From positions 1,736,001-1,800,000 of the forward strand of contig CAVQNQ010000002.1 in assembly GCA_963714205.1 (NCBI GenBank): a stretch of DNA of 64,000 nt, written 5' to 3'. Under the pieces are notes generated by a model. The model saw only the letters and a program-made list of their open reading frames with translations, did no database searches and was not told the origin of the DNA. The first letter of the stretch is position 1, and each line of letters begins with the position of its first letter. Origin of the DNA: CAVQNQ01 sp963714205 (GTDB lineage: Bacteria; Acidobacteriota; Terriglobia; Bryobacterales; Bryobacteraceae). The position numbers and the translations under genes were made by a program. Shown here in pieces: positions 37,895 through 47,045 of the stretch.

Positions 37895-39001
37895 ACCTGC
37901 ACCTCCGAAATAGTGTCTCGGCAGCGCCACCGGCGTCCATGGCTTGAGTGTTTCAGGCCCGCGCCAACTGCTGCTCTTCCGGTTGAAGACTTTGCGGTCC
38001 TCTGTTTCAAGGGGTTCCCGGGTTGTGGGTGAGGTTCCCCCACTCGAGGACGGCCTTGTCGCCCCACTAATACTGCCTGGGTGGGCCCAGCGGCGCCGAT
38101 CTGGTTTCCCCAATCCCTGCCACTGGTTCCGGGGCGATTAGGACTAGGACAAGTTACGAGGAACTCTGAGTTACCTCATCAAGCAGGCTGTGAAGAAGAT
38201 CACAATCCCATAGGTCACCTCAAAAACACCTGCAATTTATCGACCTTATTGGCAACGCAAAATCAGTGAATCGCACGGTCCCCCGGCCGCCTAAGGTTGA
38301 CGCCGAAGGCGGTACGCGATATTGGCACTCGCTACTAAGCGCCAAGTCAGGTGCGGAGTTGCATCTTGGAAGGCGGGGTCAGTCACGCTCCCTGCAGGGT
38401 TGAGGCTGAAGAGCAAGTTTTAGCCGTCCAAGTGTCAGGAATTCGTCATGCTGAGGCGACTCTTGCGACTTAAGTTGAGTGACATGGTTCGAGACTACGA
38501 CCTAATTTAAGTAACACGACTTCGTGGCGTGAATACGCCTTCAGGGCCGCAAAAAGCCTTTCAAATCCTTTCACGACTTGGCCCCGATCTCACCGCCAAG
38601 AACTGGCAGGGACCGATGGGAAGAAAAGGTTCCAAGGGAAAGAAACCGCAGGTTGCGTTCCCTTGGGCTGCGGCGTCAAAAATTAAATGCCTCGTGACAA
38701 CACCACTTATCACAGGAAGAAATGATACAGACGAGAAGCCTGGCCGCCGATTCCCGCCGCTGGAGCCACCGAAGAAGAGCTTCCTCCGTCTCACCAGATC
38801 TGCCACTGGCCAGGAGACCCTCCACGCTGATATCTTCATCCAGATCCCGCTAGTGGATACCCTCGCCACCCCCCATGAGATAAAAAATGCTCCGGCGGTT
38901 GGTTTTGGTCCATAATCTGCTGTTGGCGGAGGAGATGGCTGGCAGAGTCGAATTCTTGTGAAGTGTACTGGTTGTGGACTCTGAATTTCAGGCCGTAATC
39001 C
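37895..39001. other. Long intergenic region between phage remnant and exosortase
   Basis: About 1.1 kb with no credible gene on either strand. It holds divergent promoters for the packaging module and the exosortase, a copy of the sequence CGACTTAAGTTGAGTGAC at 38466-38483, and an A-rich box AAAAAGCCTTTCAAA around 38551-38565. Both have counterparts in the intergenic region at 48660-48730. Confidence 0.5.
38466..38483 (+). promoter_or_regulatory. Shared 18-bp motif, copy upstream of exosortase
   Basis: CGACTTAAGTTGAGTGAC. The copy at 48676-48693 matches at 16 of 18 positions, and a gapped version (GTTAAGTTGCAGTGA) lies at 48883-48897. All three precede exosortase or PEP-CTERM-type genes, so the motif may bind a shared regulator. 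Confidence 0.35.
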
Positions 39002-39901
39002 ATGCTCTCCACAAAACCACCAAAGGCATCACGAGCGGCTGCACACCTCTGCTTCGGGTTGTTCCTGTTGCTCTCGTGCACCCTGTTTCGCGCGCCGCTA
39101 TACGCACTGGCCGACCTGGCGATCCACGATGAACACTACTCCCACATCGCCCTAATACCATTCATCAGCGCTTTCCTGGTGTATGTGAAGAGGAAGCCGG
39201 TGTTTCGTGACTACAGGTTCTGTCCGGCTGTGGGGCTGCCGCTGCTAGCCGGCGGCACGGCACTATATTTCCTCGCTAGCGAAATCTTCCACGGCGCTCC
39301 CGGTCTCTCATATGTAGTGTTCACGATGGTCCTGGTGTGGATAGCAGGATTTGTGCTCTGCTACGGCGTCCAATCCTTCCGAGCTGCCATATTCCCGCTA
39401 TTCTTTCTTCTGTTAATGATCCCCGTTCCCCCTGCTCTCCTCGGGAAGGTGGTTGCCATTCTCCAGGCGGGATCTGCCGAGGCAACCTTCGTGCTGTTCA
39501 GGGCCTTGCAGGTTCCCGTGTTTCGGGAGGGCTTCAGGTTCACGGTCCCACACTTCACCATTGAGATCGCCCAGCAGTGCAGTTCGATCCGCTCGAGCAC
39601 CGCTCTATTTATCACGGGCATCCTGGCAGGCCACTTCGGCCTCCGATCAGACGTGCTGAGGACCTGTCTCGCCCTGGTTACGGTCTTCATCGCCATGTTG
39701 ACGAATGCAATCCGGATCGTAACCCTCACCTGCCTGGCAGCGTACGTGGACCCCGGTTTTCTATTCGGCAACCTCCACCATCGTGGCGGTGCGGCATTCT
39801 CTCTCATATCAGTCGGTATCCTGCTAGCCTTGCTCGTCCTGTTTCGGAGGTCGGAGAGGCGCCGGGAAGCGGTAAACCGTGCGGAGGTTGTGCGGGCATG
39901 A
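39002..39901 (+). CDS. Exosortase
   Basis: Inner-membrane transpeptidase-like protease of about 299 residues with roughly eight hydrophobic helices, which would cleave PEP-CTERM-type sorting signals. All catalytic residues are visible: Cys193 in AQQCSSIRSS, Arg238 in NAIRIVTL and His259/260 in GNLHHRGG. The N-terminal region LADLAIHDEHYSHIALIPFI is also family-typical. Its stop overlaps the next gene's ATG. A likely substrate is encoded at 49038-49835. The subtype cannot be fixed from sequence by eye. Confidence 0.9.
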   Translation: MLSTKPPKASRAAAHLCFGLFLLLSCTLFRAPLYALADLAIHDEHYSHIALIPFISAFLVYVKRKPVFRDYRFCPAVGLPLLAGGTALYFLASEIFHGAPGLSYVVFTMVLVWIAGFVLCYGVQSFRAAIFPLFFLLLMIPVPPALLGKVVAILQAGSAEATFVLFRALQVPVFREGFRFTVPHFTIEIAQQCSSIRSSTALFITGILAGHFGLRSDVLRTCLALVTVFIAMLTNAIRIVTLTCLAAYVDPGFLFGNLHHRGGAAFSLISVGILLALLVLFRRSERRREAVNRAEVVRA

Positions 39902-41045
39902 AACCGGCGATCGCAGCCGTCCTCCTCGGTCTCATAGGGGAATCCGTGGTGTTTTCCGCGGTTGTATCGGTGGCCGCTGGGTCTTCGCCCCCGGGCGGCA
40001 GCATCATCCTCCCGATCTCGTTCGCATCCGAGGGTTCTTCCGTCAGCGCCGTCCAATTCGATCTGAAGTACGACAGCTCCGTGATGAGCCTCGGCATTAC
40101 CGCTGGCGACATTGCACGGACTTCGGGGAAGAGTCTGTACATTGCAGATGTGAGCTCGAATCAGAAGCGGTTCGTGCTTTGCGGTCTGAACCAGGCGCCA
40201 ATTCCGGATGGTGTTGCCGTCAGCCTGTTCGTCAACCTGACCACGGACGCAACGCCGGGCGTGTATCCGTTGCAATTGTCCAACATCGTCGGCGCTACCC
40301 CGGCGGGTGAGTATGCGCCGGTCAACGGCGCGGATGGCCTGGTCTCGGTTCAAGCAGTCCGGCCCCGTCACACAGTTGTGGCCGGCAGGCGTTTTGAATG
40401 CCGCGACCCTCCTCGCCGGAGCGATCGCACCCGGAGAGATCATCACATTGATGGGTGCCGGAATTGGCGCAACCCCGGCGCAGGCTGACGTGCACCTGCT
40501 ATTCGAAGGGCTGCCCGCGCCGATTCTGTATGCTCGGGCCCAACCAGATCAATGCCGTCGTCCCTTACGGGGTGTCCGGAACGGATAGCGCTCACCTGCA
40601 ACTCACGACTGGAGGTCAAGACATAGCCAGGTTCGACTTGCTGGTCGTGGAAGCCTCGCCCGGTATCTTTACGCTGGATGCCAGCGGGATTGGCCCCGGG
40701 GCTATTCTCAATCAGGATTTGACCGTGAACACGCCATCGAACCCCGCGGAGCCGGGGTCCCTCATCACCTTGTTTGCCCATGGCGCCGGCCAAACGAACC
40801 CACCAGGTATTGACGGTCAGATTTCAGAGTCGATCCTGCCGGAACCCCTACTGCCGGTATCCGCGCAGATCGCCGGTCTTGACGCCCCTGTGCAGTACGC
40901 AGGAGCAGCGCCAGGAATGATTGCCGGGGTTCTCCAGGTGAACTGCCTCGTCCCGCTGAGCGCGCCTCCCGGGTATTCCGTTCCCATCGTGCTCGCTGTG
41001 GGGCAGACGGCCAGCCAGAATGGCGTCACGCTGGCCATCAAATAA
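39898..41045 (+). pseudogene. Secreted cohesin-like protein with Solibacter C-terminal domain, frame broken twice
   Basis: The ATG overlaps the exosortase stop. A signal peptide (MKPAIAAVLLGLIGESVVFS) is followed by a cohesin-like jellyroll: GGSIILPISFASEGSSVSAV, then QFDLKYDSSVMSLGITAGDI and DGVAVSLFVNLTT. After a shift near 40345 comes WPAGVLNAATLLAGAIAPGE and IITLMGAGIGATPAQADVHL; after another near 40545, LGPNQINAVVPYGVSGTDSA and VQYAGAAPGMIAGVLQVNCL. Together these are the complete TIGR03437-type Solibacter domain. Coupling to the exosortase suggests joint surface function. Two indels would restore about 382 residues. Confidence 0.75.
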
Positions 41046-41108
41046 GATCTGATTCTCTCCCCCTTTTGGCAGTAACGTTGCTCATCTCCTCTGCCTAAAG
41101 GCATTTTC

Positions 41109-42707
41109 ATGGCAGCAGCAAAAGAGCGTCCCGCCCCGTCGGAGCGGCAGTCGTACACCTGGTCTTTTCCCGGGGCGCCGGTCAGGATCCAACTGTCGCT
41201 CGAGGTAGTCCAGAGACTCGCCCCGTGCTTCCCGGGCAAAGACGGCGCTCTGCCGTTCGGCCTGCTATTGGGCCATGTCGACGGCCCCACTACCATCGTC
41301 TCGGGATTTCACCCCCTAGCCTCCTCCGAGATTACAGAGATCGAAACCGCACTGGCCGAGCTGACTTCGTTTTCTGACAAGCCCTCTGTGGTCGGCTACT
41401 ACCGGGCCCAGCCACAAGAGGGCCTGCGCCTGGATGAAAATGACCTGGCCCTAGCGGAGGCTTACTTTTACGACCCCTCAAACGTCATTCTGGTAGTACA
41501 GGCGGTGGGCGCCGGCGCCTCTAACGCCACTTTTTTCTTCTGGGATGGCGGCCGTCTGAACGGCGATGTCATATTCCTGGAGTTCCCCTTCGACGCGAGC
41601 CTGTTGACTGCAGCCGAGCAGCGCCGCGTGGAGGCCGCCCAGCGGCGATCGTTCGAAGTTCTCCCCTCGTCCTCACCGGTACCCGCCAAACCACGGCGGG
41701 CGCTCTGGAAGGGGGCTGCGTGGACCCTCCTGGTCGCTTGCCTGGGAGGTGGCGCTGTTCTGGGATCGCGCTTCTTCCTGGAGAAGTCTCAATCGCCCTC
41801 GAAGCAGCCGGTACCAGCCTCGCCCTCCCACGCCGCAGCCGAGCCCGCGCCGCAGCCTTCCATAGGCCTGCATGCCGAACGGCAGAACGCCGATTTGCAG
41901 CTCACCTGGGATCGCGGATCCCCGGTGATCGTCCAAGCCACCTCCGCCGTGCTCTCCATCGAAGATGGCGAGGCGCGCCGCACCATCCCGCTCCACGCCG
42001 CTCAGGTGCACACCGGCAGCATCCTATATACACCTGTGAGCGACCAGGTGCAAATGGAATTGGCCGTTACCACTCCCTCCGAAAGCGCCACCGAATCGGT
42101 CTTGGTGTTGCTTCCCAAGAAGGGTCCCGTGCGGACCGTCGCTATCCTTCCGCCCGTTCTCGCGCAGTCTTCCCAATCGGCCGCTCCGAAGAGTACCTCC
42201 CCAATCGCGCCGGCCAAGCCGTTCACTGCGCCTCCGGCGTCCCCACGTAAATCCGCGCCCGTGGTCCCGCTGTCCGAACCTCCCGCTCTGGCTGTTGGAT
42301 CGAGTCCCCCGGCGGTTGCCGATACCTCTCCATGGAGCCGTCCCTCGTTCAACTTCCAACCACCGGCCACGCCGTCTACCGCGGCTACTGAACTCAAGCC
42401 GCAGCGCACGCCGGTTAGCGCGCCCGTATATCGGGGGGCTCGGCCCGTTCACAAGGTGCAGCCGACTCTCCGGGTGCCCTTGAGAAACCTCTCGTCCAAG
42501 GTCACCGCCGTTGAAGTCATGGTTGCCATCGATGAATCCGGCAAAGTTGTGAAGGCCGAACCTCAACCGCAACCCGGCGTGAATCCGGTGATGATGTCCG
42601 CCGCCTTGCAAGCCGCCAGGCAATGGACCTTCGACCCGGCGCGCCGGGGCGACCAGCCGGTTGCGAGCGAGATGCTCCTGCGCTTCAACTTCGCCCCTGG
42701 CCCGTGA
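41109..42707 (+). CDS. MPN-like / transmembrane / TonB-C domain protein
   Basis: 532 residues, intact. Residues 20-180 resemble a Mov34/MPN (JAB1-like) fold: FGLLLGHVDGPTTIVSGFHP, then VVGYYRAQPQEGLRLDENDL and FFFWDGGRLNGDVIFLEF. The metal-binding HxHP of active JAMM peptidases is replaced by RAQP, so it is probably non-catalytic. A helix at about 202-222 (TLLVACLGGGAVLGSRFF) crosses the inner membrane. A Ser/Pro/Ala-rich periplasmic region of about 240 residues follows, ending in a TonB C-terminal-like domain (VEVMVAIDESGKVVKAEPQP, QAARQWTFDPA). It could couple a cytoplasmic sensor domain to an outer-membrane partner. Such a chain is unusual; its function is unknown. Confidence 0.7.
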   Translation: MAAAKERPAPSERQSYTWSFPGAPVRIQLSLEVVQRLAPCFPGKDGALPFGLLLGHVDGPTTIVSGFHPLASSEITEIETALAELTSFSDKPSVVGYYRAQPQEGLRLDENDLALAEAYFYDPSNVILVVQAVGAGASNATFFFWDGGRLNGDVIFLEFPFDASLLTAAEQRRVEAAQRRSFEVLPSSSPVPAKPRRALWKGAAWTLLVACLGGGAVLGSRFFLEKSQSPSKQPVPASPSHAAAEPAPQPSIGLHAERQNADLQLTWDRGSPVIVQATSAVLSIEDGEARRTIPLHAAQVHTGSILYTPVSDQVQMELAVTTPSESATESVLVLLPKKGPVRTVAILPPVLAQSSQSAAPKSTSPIAPAKPFTAPPASPRKSAPVVPLSEPPALAVGSSPPAVADTSPWSRPSFNFQPPATPSTAATELKPQRTPVSAPVYRGARPVHKVQPTLRVPLRNLSSKVTAVEVMVAIDESGKVVKAEPQPQPGVNPVMMSAALQAARQWTFDPARRGDQPVASEMLLRFNFAPGP

Positions 42708-42800
42708 CGCCGGGCAAGGACCCCTTATCTTCTGTTACGCCGAGTTTACAGGCTTTCGTCAGTATTGATCTAGCAAGTCTGGTATCTTAGAATCTCGAAC

Positions 42801-43298
42801 GTGAAAGGTTTTCTAGGATTTATAGCGATTGCCGTATTCGTGCCTTCCACATGGGCTCAGTTCAGTGCTTGCGACCTGAACCAGGACGGCTCCGTCAACG
42901 TCGTTGACGTGCAGCTGGCGACCAACATGACCCTCGGTCTCACACCTTGCACGGCCGATGTGTACGGATCGGACGTGTGCAATGTTATTGTGATTCAACG
43001 GGTTACGAATGCCGCGCTGGGCGGAACCTGCGTCACGGGGACGAGCGCCGTCTCTCACAGCGTCACGTTGAGCTGGTTGGCCAGTTCGACAACCGGGGTG
43101 ACTGGCTACAATGTGTACCGCGGAACCACAACCGGCGGGCCCTATACCAAGGTGACGACTTCGGCGGTCACCGGCCTCGGATACACGGACACTAATGTTA
43201 CGGCCGGTCAGACCTATTATTATGTCGCCACGGCGGTAGAAGGCAGCTCCGAGAGCGCCTATTCGAATCAGGCCACGGCTGTCATCCCGACTCCCTAG
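42801..43298 (+). CDS. Secreted dockerin-FN3 protein
   Basis: 165 residues from GTG 42801 with a signal peptide (GFLGFIAIAVFVPSTWAQ). Residues 24-72 form a type I dockerin-like duplication: DLNQDGSVNVVDVQLATNMT has the complete calcium loop, and the second half (DVCNVIVIQRVTNAALGG) is degenerate. A fibronectin type III domain follows (HSVTLSWLASSTTGVTGYNV, YYYVATAVEGSSESAYSNQA). The gene ends tail to tail with the kinase gene, overlapping by four bases. Together with the cohesin-like protein 3 kb upstream it suggests a cohesin-dockerin contact on the cell surface (inference). Confidence 0.75.
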   Translation: MKGFLGFIAIAVFVPSTWAQFSACDLNQDGSVNVVDVQLATNMTLGLTPCTADVYGSDVCNVIVIQRVTNAALGGTCVTGTSAVSHSVTLSWLASSTTGVTGYNVYRGTTTGGPYTKVTTSAVTGLGYTDTNVTAGQTYYYVATAVEGSSESAYSNQATAVIPTP

Positions 43299-44209
43299 CC
43301 CTTTGAGGACCCGGCGGGCGCGTATTGATAGTAGTGGTCCCCACCGTATTCTCGCGATATGGACCAGTTCGGGACGCAATTCAACACCACACCCAGAAAC
43401 TTCTCCTTGGGCATGCCCTCAATCGCTTTCCGCAAGAGATCCCGATTCGTGTGGTCGGGCCGCACCACCAGAATGATGCCATCGCAAGCCGCTTGAATCA
43501 GATCGTAGTCCGCCACCGCTCCCACAGGCGGTGAATCGACGATTACGAATCGAAACATCTGGCGAAGTTTCGCGCAGAGCGCCGGCCATTGAGCGCTATC
43601 AAGTAGTTCCGCGGGGTTGGCCGGAGTCGTGCCTGCGATGAGCACGTATAGATTCGGGAACTCCTTCGTATGCACCAGAGCCTCGTTCAAAGTGGCCGTG
43701 CCCTGGAGCACTTCGGATAGCCCTGGCGCCTCTGGAAGCCCCAGCAGAAAATGTGCCGCCGATCGGCGGAGATCGGCATCCACGAGCAATGCCTTCGCTT
43801 CGCTCCTCAGTGACAGCGCGGCTGCGGTGTTGATCACGCTGACGCTCTTGCCGTCTCCGGCGTCCGGACTTGAAATGACGATCAGACGGGGCTGTTTGCG
43901 GTGCTGCGTGATTTTGGTGCGCAGAATCCGGTATTGTTCGCTCGCTTTTAGCTGACCCATTTCAAACGGCAACAGTGGGGATGGCGCAGGGATACGCAGG
44001 TCCAATGAGCGGATCCCCTCCCACAGGGAATCCCCGCTCTCCGTCGCCGGTTTCTGCGGCTGGGTCACTCGCTCGACCCGCCGCTCCGGGTTGCGGTTCG
44101 GTTTCGTGGCGTCGTTTGAGAGTGACGCACTCTCGCCGTTTACAACCGGACGTATAAGATCCGCGAGTTCGCCATCACCCCTGTTCAGTGTCTCGAATAT
44201 CTTGCTCAC
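43295..44209 (-). CDS. BY-type tyrosine kinase / CpsD-CapB-like EPS regulator
   Basis: 304 residues, cytoplasmic partner of the Wzz-like protein encoded upstream. Walker A SSPDAGDGKS (113-122), Walker A' LLVDADLRR (141-149) and Walker B FVIVDSPP (221-228) define the bacterial tyrosine kinase family. The C-terminus EYGGDHYYQYAP supplies the tyrosine cluster for autophosphorylation, which controls polymer length and export. GTG start overlapping the ATPase stop (GTGA), last gene of the minus-strand operon. Matches the kinase usually found in PEP-CTERM EPS loci. Confidence 0.88.
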   Translation of the reverse strand: MSKIFETLNRGDGELADLIRPVVNGESASLSNDATKPNRNPERRVERVTQPQKPATESGDSLWEGIRSLDLRIPAPSPLLPFEMGQLKASEQYRILRTKITQHRKQPRLIVISSPDAGDGKSVSVINTAAALSLRSEAKALLVDADLRRSAAHFLLGLPEAPGLSEVLQGTATLNEALVHTKEFPNLYVLIAGTTPANPAELLDSAQWPALCAKLRQMFRFVIVDSPPVGAVADYDLIQAACDGIILVVRPDHTNRDLLRKAIEGMPKEKFLGVVLNCVPNWSISREYGGDHYYQYAPAGSSKG

Positions 44210-45198
44210 GCCGTTTCGATCCTTTGATTGAATCCGAGTTTCGTAGCAAGCCGCGTCCGCAGTGAGGGATGCCCGCCTGCCGTGTTGTACCGCTCCAAAG
44301 TCCGCATGGGATAGGTATCGACGAGCGGAGGAACAACTGGGACTTCGGCCGGCGCCTCGGGTGCTCGGATGGGTTTTGTGGGACTCACCGGCGTTGAAAA
44401 ATGAAGGTCCTGGCAGGCCGCTTGCACGTGTTGAGCCTCGACCACTGACGACCCCTCCCCGAAAGCCTGGATCAAGGCGTTATCGCAAAGCACGTTGATA
44501 ACACGGGGAATCCCCTTCGAAACCTGGCCGATGCCGGCTAGCGCATCTTTGGAAAATGGCGCCCCGATTCCGCCGGCCTTCATCCAGCGGTGCCGGATGT
44601 AGTTCTCAACCTCTCCTTCCATCAGAGCCGCTATGGAAGCGCGCAACGCAATTCGTTGCTTGAACTGCCGCATCTGATCGCGGTTCAACAAATCGTCCAG
44701 CTCGCTTTGGCCGATCAGCGCAATCTGCAGCAGTTTCACCTCGGCAGACTCGAAATTCCCCAGCAGCCGGATCTCTTCCAGAACATCCGCGCTCAATTTG
44801 TGCGCCTCATCGATGATCAGCGCCGATACCTTACCGGCGTTGTGGCCCTTCCAAAGAAGGCTCTGCAGCCGCGCGATCCGCTGCGCCTTACTGGCCGGGA
44901 TATCGGTGATCCCAAAATCCAGCAGCGCGGCTTCCAGGAACTCCGCGGGGGTCAATGTCGGGTTGACGATCACGCTGGATTGAACGCGCGCCGTCGGAAG
45001 ATTGCGTAGCGCCCGGGTCAGTAGCGTCGTCTTCCCCGTCCCCGCATCGCCGGTCAGGACGACGAAGCCCTTGCGCGCCAGAATGGCATATGTGAAGGCC
45101 GCCAACGCCTCCCTGTGTTGCTCGGTCAGGTACAAAAACTCCGGGTCCGGGGTTAAGTTGAAGGGATCCTTGCGTAATCCAAAGAACTGGTTGTACAT
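44206..45198 (-). CDS. ExeA-like AAA ATPase, PEP-CTERM/EPS locus type
   Basis: 330 residues. MYNQFFGLRKDPFNLTPDPE and FLYLTEQHREALA are the diagnostic start of the GspA/ExeA-like ATPases of PEP-CTERM loci. Walker A TGDAGTGKTT (49-58), Walker B ALIIDEAH (126-133), and the sensor region IALIGQSELDDLLNR follow. The last 80 residues are Pro-rich. Gene order Wzz-like / ATPase / kinase with 3-base and overlapping junctions indicates one translationally coupled unit. Its exact role in EPS export is not established. Confidence 0.88.
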   Translation of the reverse strand: MYNQFFGLRKDPFNLTPDPEFLYLTEQHREALAAFTYAILARKGFVVLTGDAGTGKTTLLTRALRNLPTARVQSSVIVNPTLTPAEFLEAALLDFGITDIPASKAQRIARLQSLLWKGHNAGKVSALIIDEAHKLSADVLEEIRLLGNFESAEVKLLQIALIGQSELDDLLNRDQMRQFKQRIALRASIAALMEGEVENYIRHRWMKAGGIGAPFSKDALAGIGQVSKGIPRVINVLCDNALIQAFGEGSSVVEAQHVQAACQDLHFSTPVSPTKPIRAPEAPAEVPVVPPLVDTYPMRTLERYNTAGGHPSLRTRLATKLGFNQRIETA

Positions 45199-45201
45199 GG
45201 T

Positions 45202-46875
45202 TCAGAGCCTATCCACAAGCGCAGTCACGCCCGCGCCGGCAAGCCGTTTTCCCCGGCTCATCTCATGCGATTGCGCCTGCGTGGAGCTGGCCGGGATTGC
45301 GATGTGGGGCAACCTCGCAAGGACGATCGTTCCCTCGGGAAGCTCCCATTCTCCCAGGAACACATTCTGCCGCAGCTCGAGGCCAAGCCCAACCAGCAGA
45401 GCGAGCACCAGGCTCCCACCCGACGCCAGCGCATAGAGCATGGGCCGCTTAGGCTTAACCGGCACCGCCGGTACCTGAGCGCGATCCAGCACAGTGAATC
45501 TTTCGGACTGTTGCCGCCTCTCCATGTCTAAAGCCATTTCCGCGGCCGTCTTCTTGTCCAAGAGCGACTTGTAATTCTCCTTCGACATTTCGTAGTCGCG
45601 CGTGATCTGTGCCATCTCTTGCTCACGAACAGGAAGGCGCTCGATACGGGCTTGATACACGTTGATGTCCTGCATAATTCGCTGCTGCTCGGCCTTGCGG
45701 TCGTCCAGCTCTTTCTCCGTGACCTTGATCTGCGCGGTCAAGCCGGCCATCTGTTCGCGCGTGCGCGCCAGCTCCGGGGTTTCCCGCGCCGGCGGCACCG
45801 GCTCCTCGCGAGGGGTGCTCCCCGCCGGCTTGGAGACCTTCGCCGCGGTGTCGGCTTTCTGTTCCTCTTCCTCGGCACGCTTGACATTCTCAAGATCGGC
45901 CCGCAGCCGGATCACGTCAGGATGATTATCGCTGTAGCGTGCCCGGAGCAGGTCGAGCTGCTGCTGCAAGACTTCGGATCGTGGTCGGGCCGCTACGGCT
46001 GCCGGGTCGCCAGGACGGTCGGGATCCACCGGCGCCGTGGCTCGCCGAACCGGTTCCAGCGCGCGTATTTGCGCTGCCAGGCTGGCCTCCGTTGCATTCA
46101 GGTTGCTATCCAGGATGACCCTGGTCTGTTGGGCCCGGTTGATGGCATCGCGATTGGATTCTAATTCGGTCTGCAGTCGGGAAAGGGTGCTGGCCAGCGA
46201 CGTCTCCTGCTGCGGCAATTCTCCGTTGTGCTGGACCTTGTAGGAGCTCACTGCGGCTTCGAGTTCATCCAACCGCTTCTTGGCCTCCCGAAGCTGTGTG
46301 TCGAGAAAGTCGGAGGTGCCCTCGGCCTGCCCCTCGCGTGTCTTCAGGTTCTGTTCGACGTACAGATCCGTTAACCGATTTGCGACCCTTGTCACCAGCA
46401 CCGGATTCTGCCCTTGATACCCGATCCGGAATGCTCCCGTCCGCTTGGCATTGCCCCCACCGCTCACAGGTTCGGGTGTGATGGTGATGTCCTTTCGCAT
46501 CATCTCCAGGATTTCTTCCTCGAAGTGGTTGCTCCTCTCACGCTGATAGAGGCCGAACTCGTCAATGATCTTCTTCAGTTCTCCGGTGCTGAGAAGCTGT
46601 TGCCGGATCGCCTCAATGCGTTCGTCAAGGTCGGAGGCAACCGTGGCCGATACAAATTTCTCCGGGATTTTCTGGGAGTCGACCAGGATCGTAGCCTCCG
46701 CTACGTACACTGCCGGCAATTTCCGTACGATGGCCACTGCGCAGAGAGCGAGCGGAACCCAAACGCAAGCAATCAGAACTTTCCTTTTCCAAATGGTCCT
46801 TATGATAGACAGGGGCCGGAGCCCAGGGTTGCCAGACGAAGACTCCTCATCACTCATCTCTTTGATGTCGGGCAT
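45202..46875 (-). CDS. Wzz-like polysaccharide chain-length determinant (GNVR type)
   Basis: About 557 residues. I prefer the ATG at 46875 (MPDIKEMSDEESSSG) over an upstream TTG. The first membrane helix is VLIACVWVPLALCAVAIVRK and the second LYALASGGSLVLALLVGLGL. Between them lies a long coiled-coil periplasmic part (TQLREAKKRLDELEAAVSSY; LRARYSDNHPDVIRLRADLE; DRKAEQQRIMQDINVYQARI) with the family GNVR-like ERLPVREQEMAQITRDYE block. It would set EPS chain length with the kinase encoded downstream. A Pro/Glu-rich insert interrupts the coiled coil. Confidence 0.87.
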   Translation of the reverse strand: MPDIKEMSDEESSSGNPGLRPLSIIRTIWKRKVLIACVWVPLALCAVAIVRKLPAVYVAEATILVDSQKIPEKFVSATVASDLDERIEAIRQQLLSTGELKKIIDEFGLYQRERSNHFEEEILEMMRKDITITPEPVSGGGNAKRTGAFRIGYQGQNPVLVTRVANRLTDLYVEQNLKTREGQAEGTSDFLDTQLREAKKRLDELEAAVSSYKVQHNGELPQQETSLASTLSRLQTELESNRDAINRAQQTRVILDSNLNATEASLAAQIRALEPVRRATAPVDPDRPGDPAAVAARPRSEVLQQQLDLLRARYSDNHPDVIRLRADLENVKRAEEEEQKADTAAKVSKPAGSTPREEPVPPARETPELARTREQMAGLTAQIKVTEKELDDRKAEQQRIMQDINVYQARIERLPVREQEMAQITRDYEMSKENYKSLLDKKTAAEMALDMERRQQSERFTVLDRAQVPAVPVKPKRPMLYALASGGSLVLALLVGLGLELRQNVFLGEWELPEGTIVLARLPHIAIPASSTQAQSHEMSRGKRLAGAGVTALVDRL

Positions 46876-47045
46876 CTTGTATCCAGGATCTCTACGCAAA
46901 ACGTGGGCCAAATAACGAATTCTTTGTTTTCAGCGATTTCCATCCACTGCCGCCCTTCCTCGGCAAGGCAGCCGGTTTGATCGGCCTGAAACGCGGTTGC
47001 GAAAATGTGGGATATACGAAACCGATTATCAGAAAATGGGAATCC

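Noticed and set aside
38529..38915. Reading frame of 128 codons in the intergenic region before the exosortase
   Set aside because: No family signature, biased composition and no ribosome site; more likely a regulatory region.
39361..40446. Long minus-strand reading frame opposite the exosortase and cohesin-like genes
   Set aside because: Codons mirror the plus-strand genes, the product is a low-complexity Arg/Ala-rich sequence without any family, and the plus-strand proteins are clearly real.
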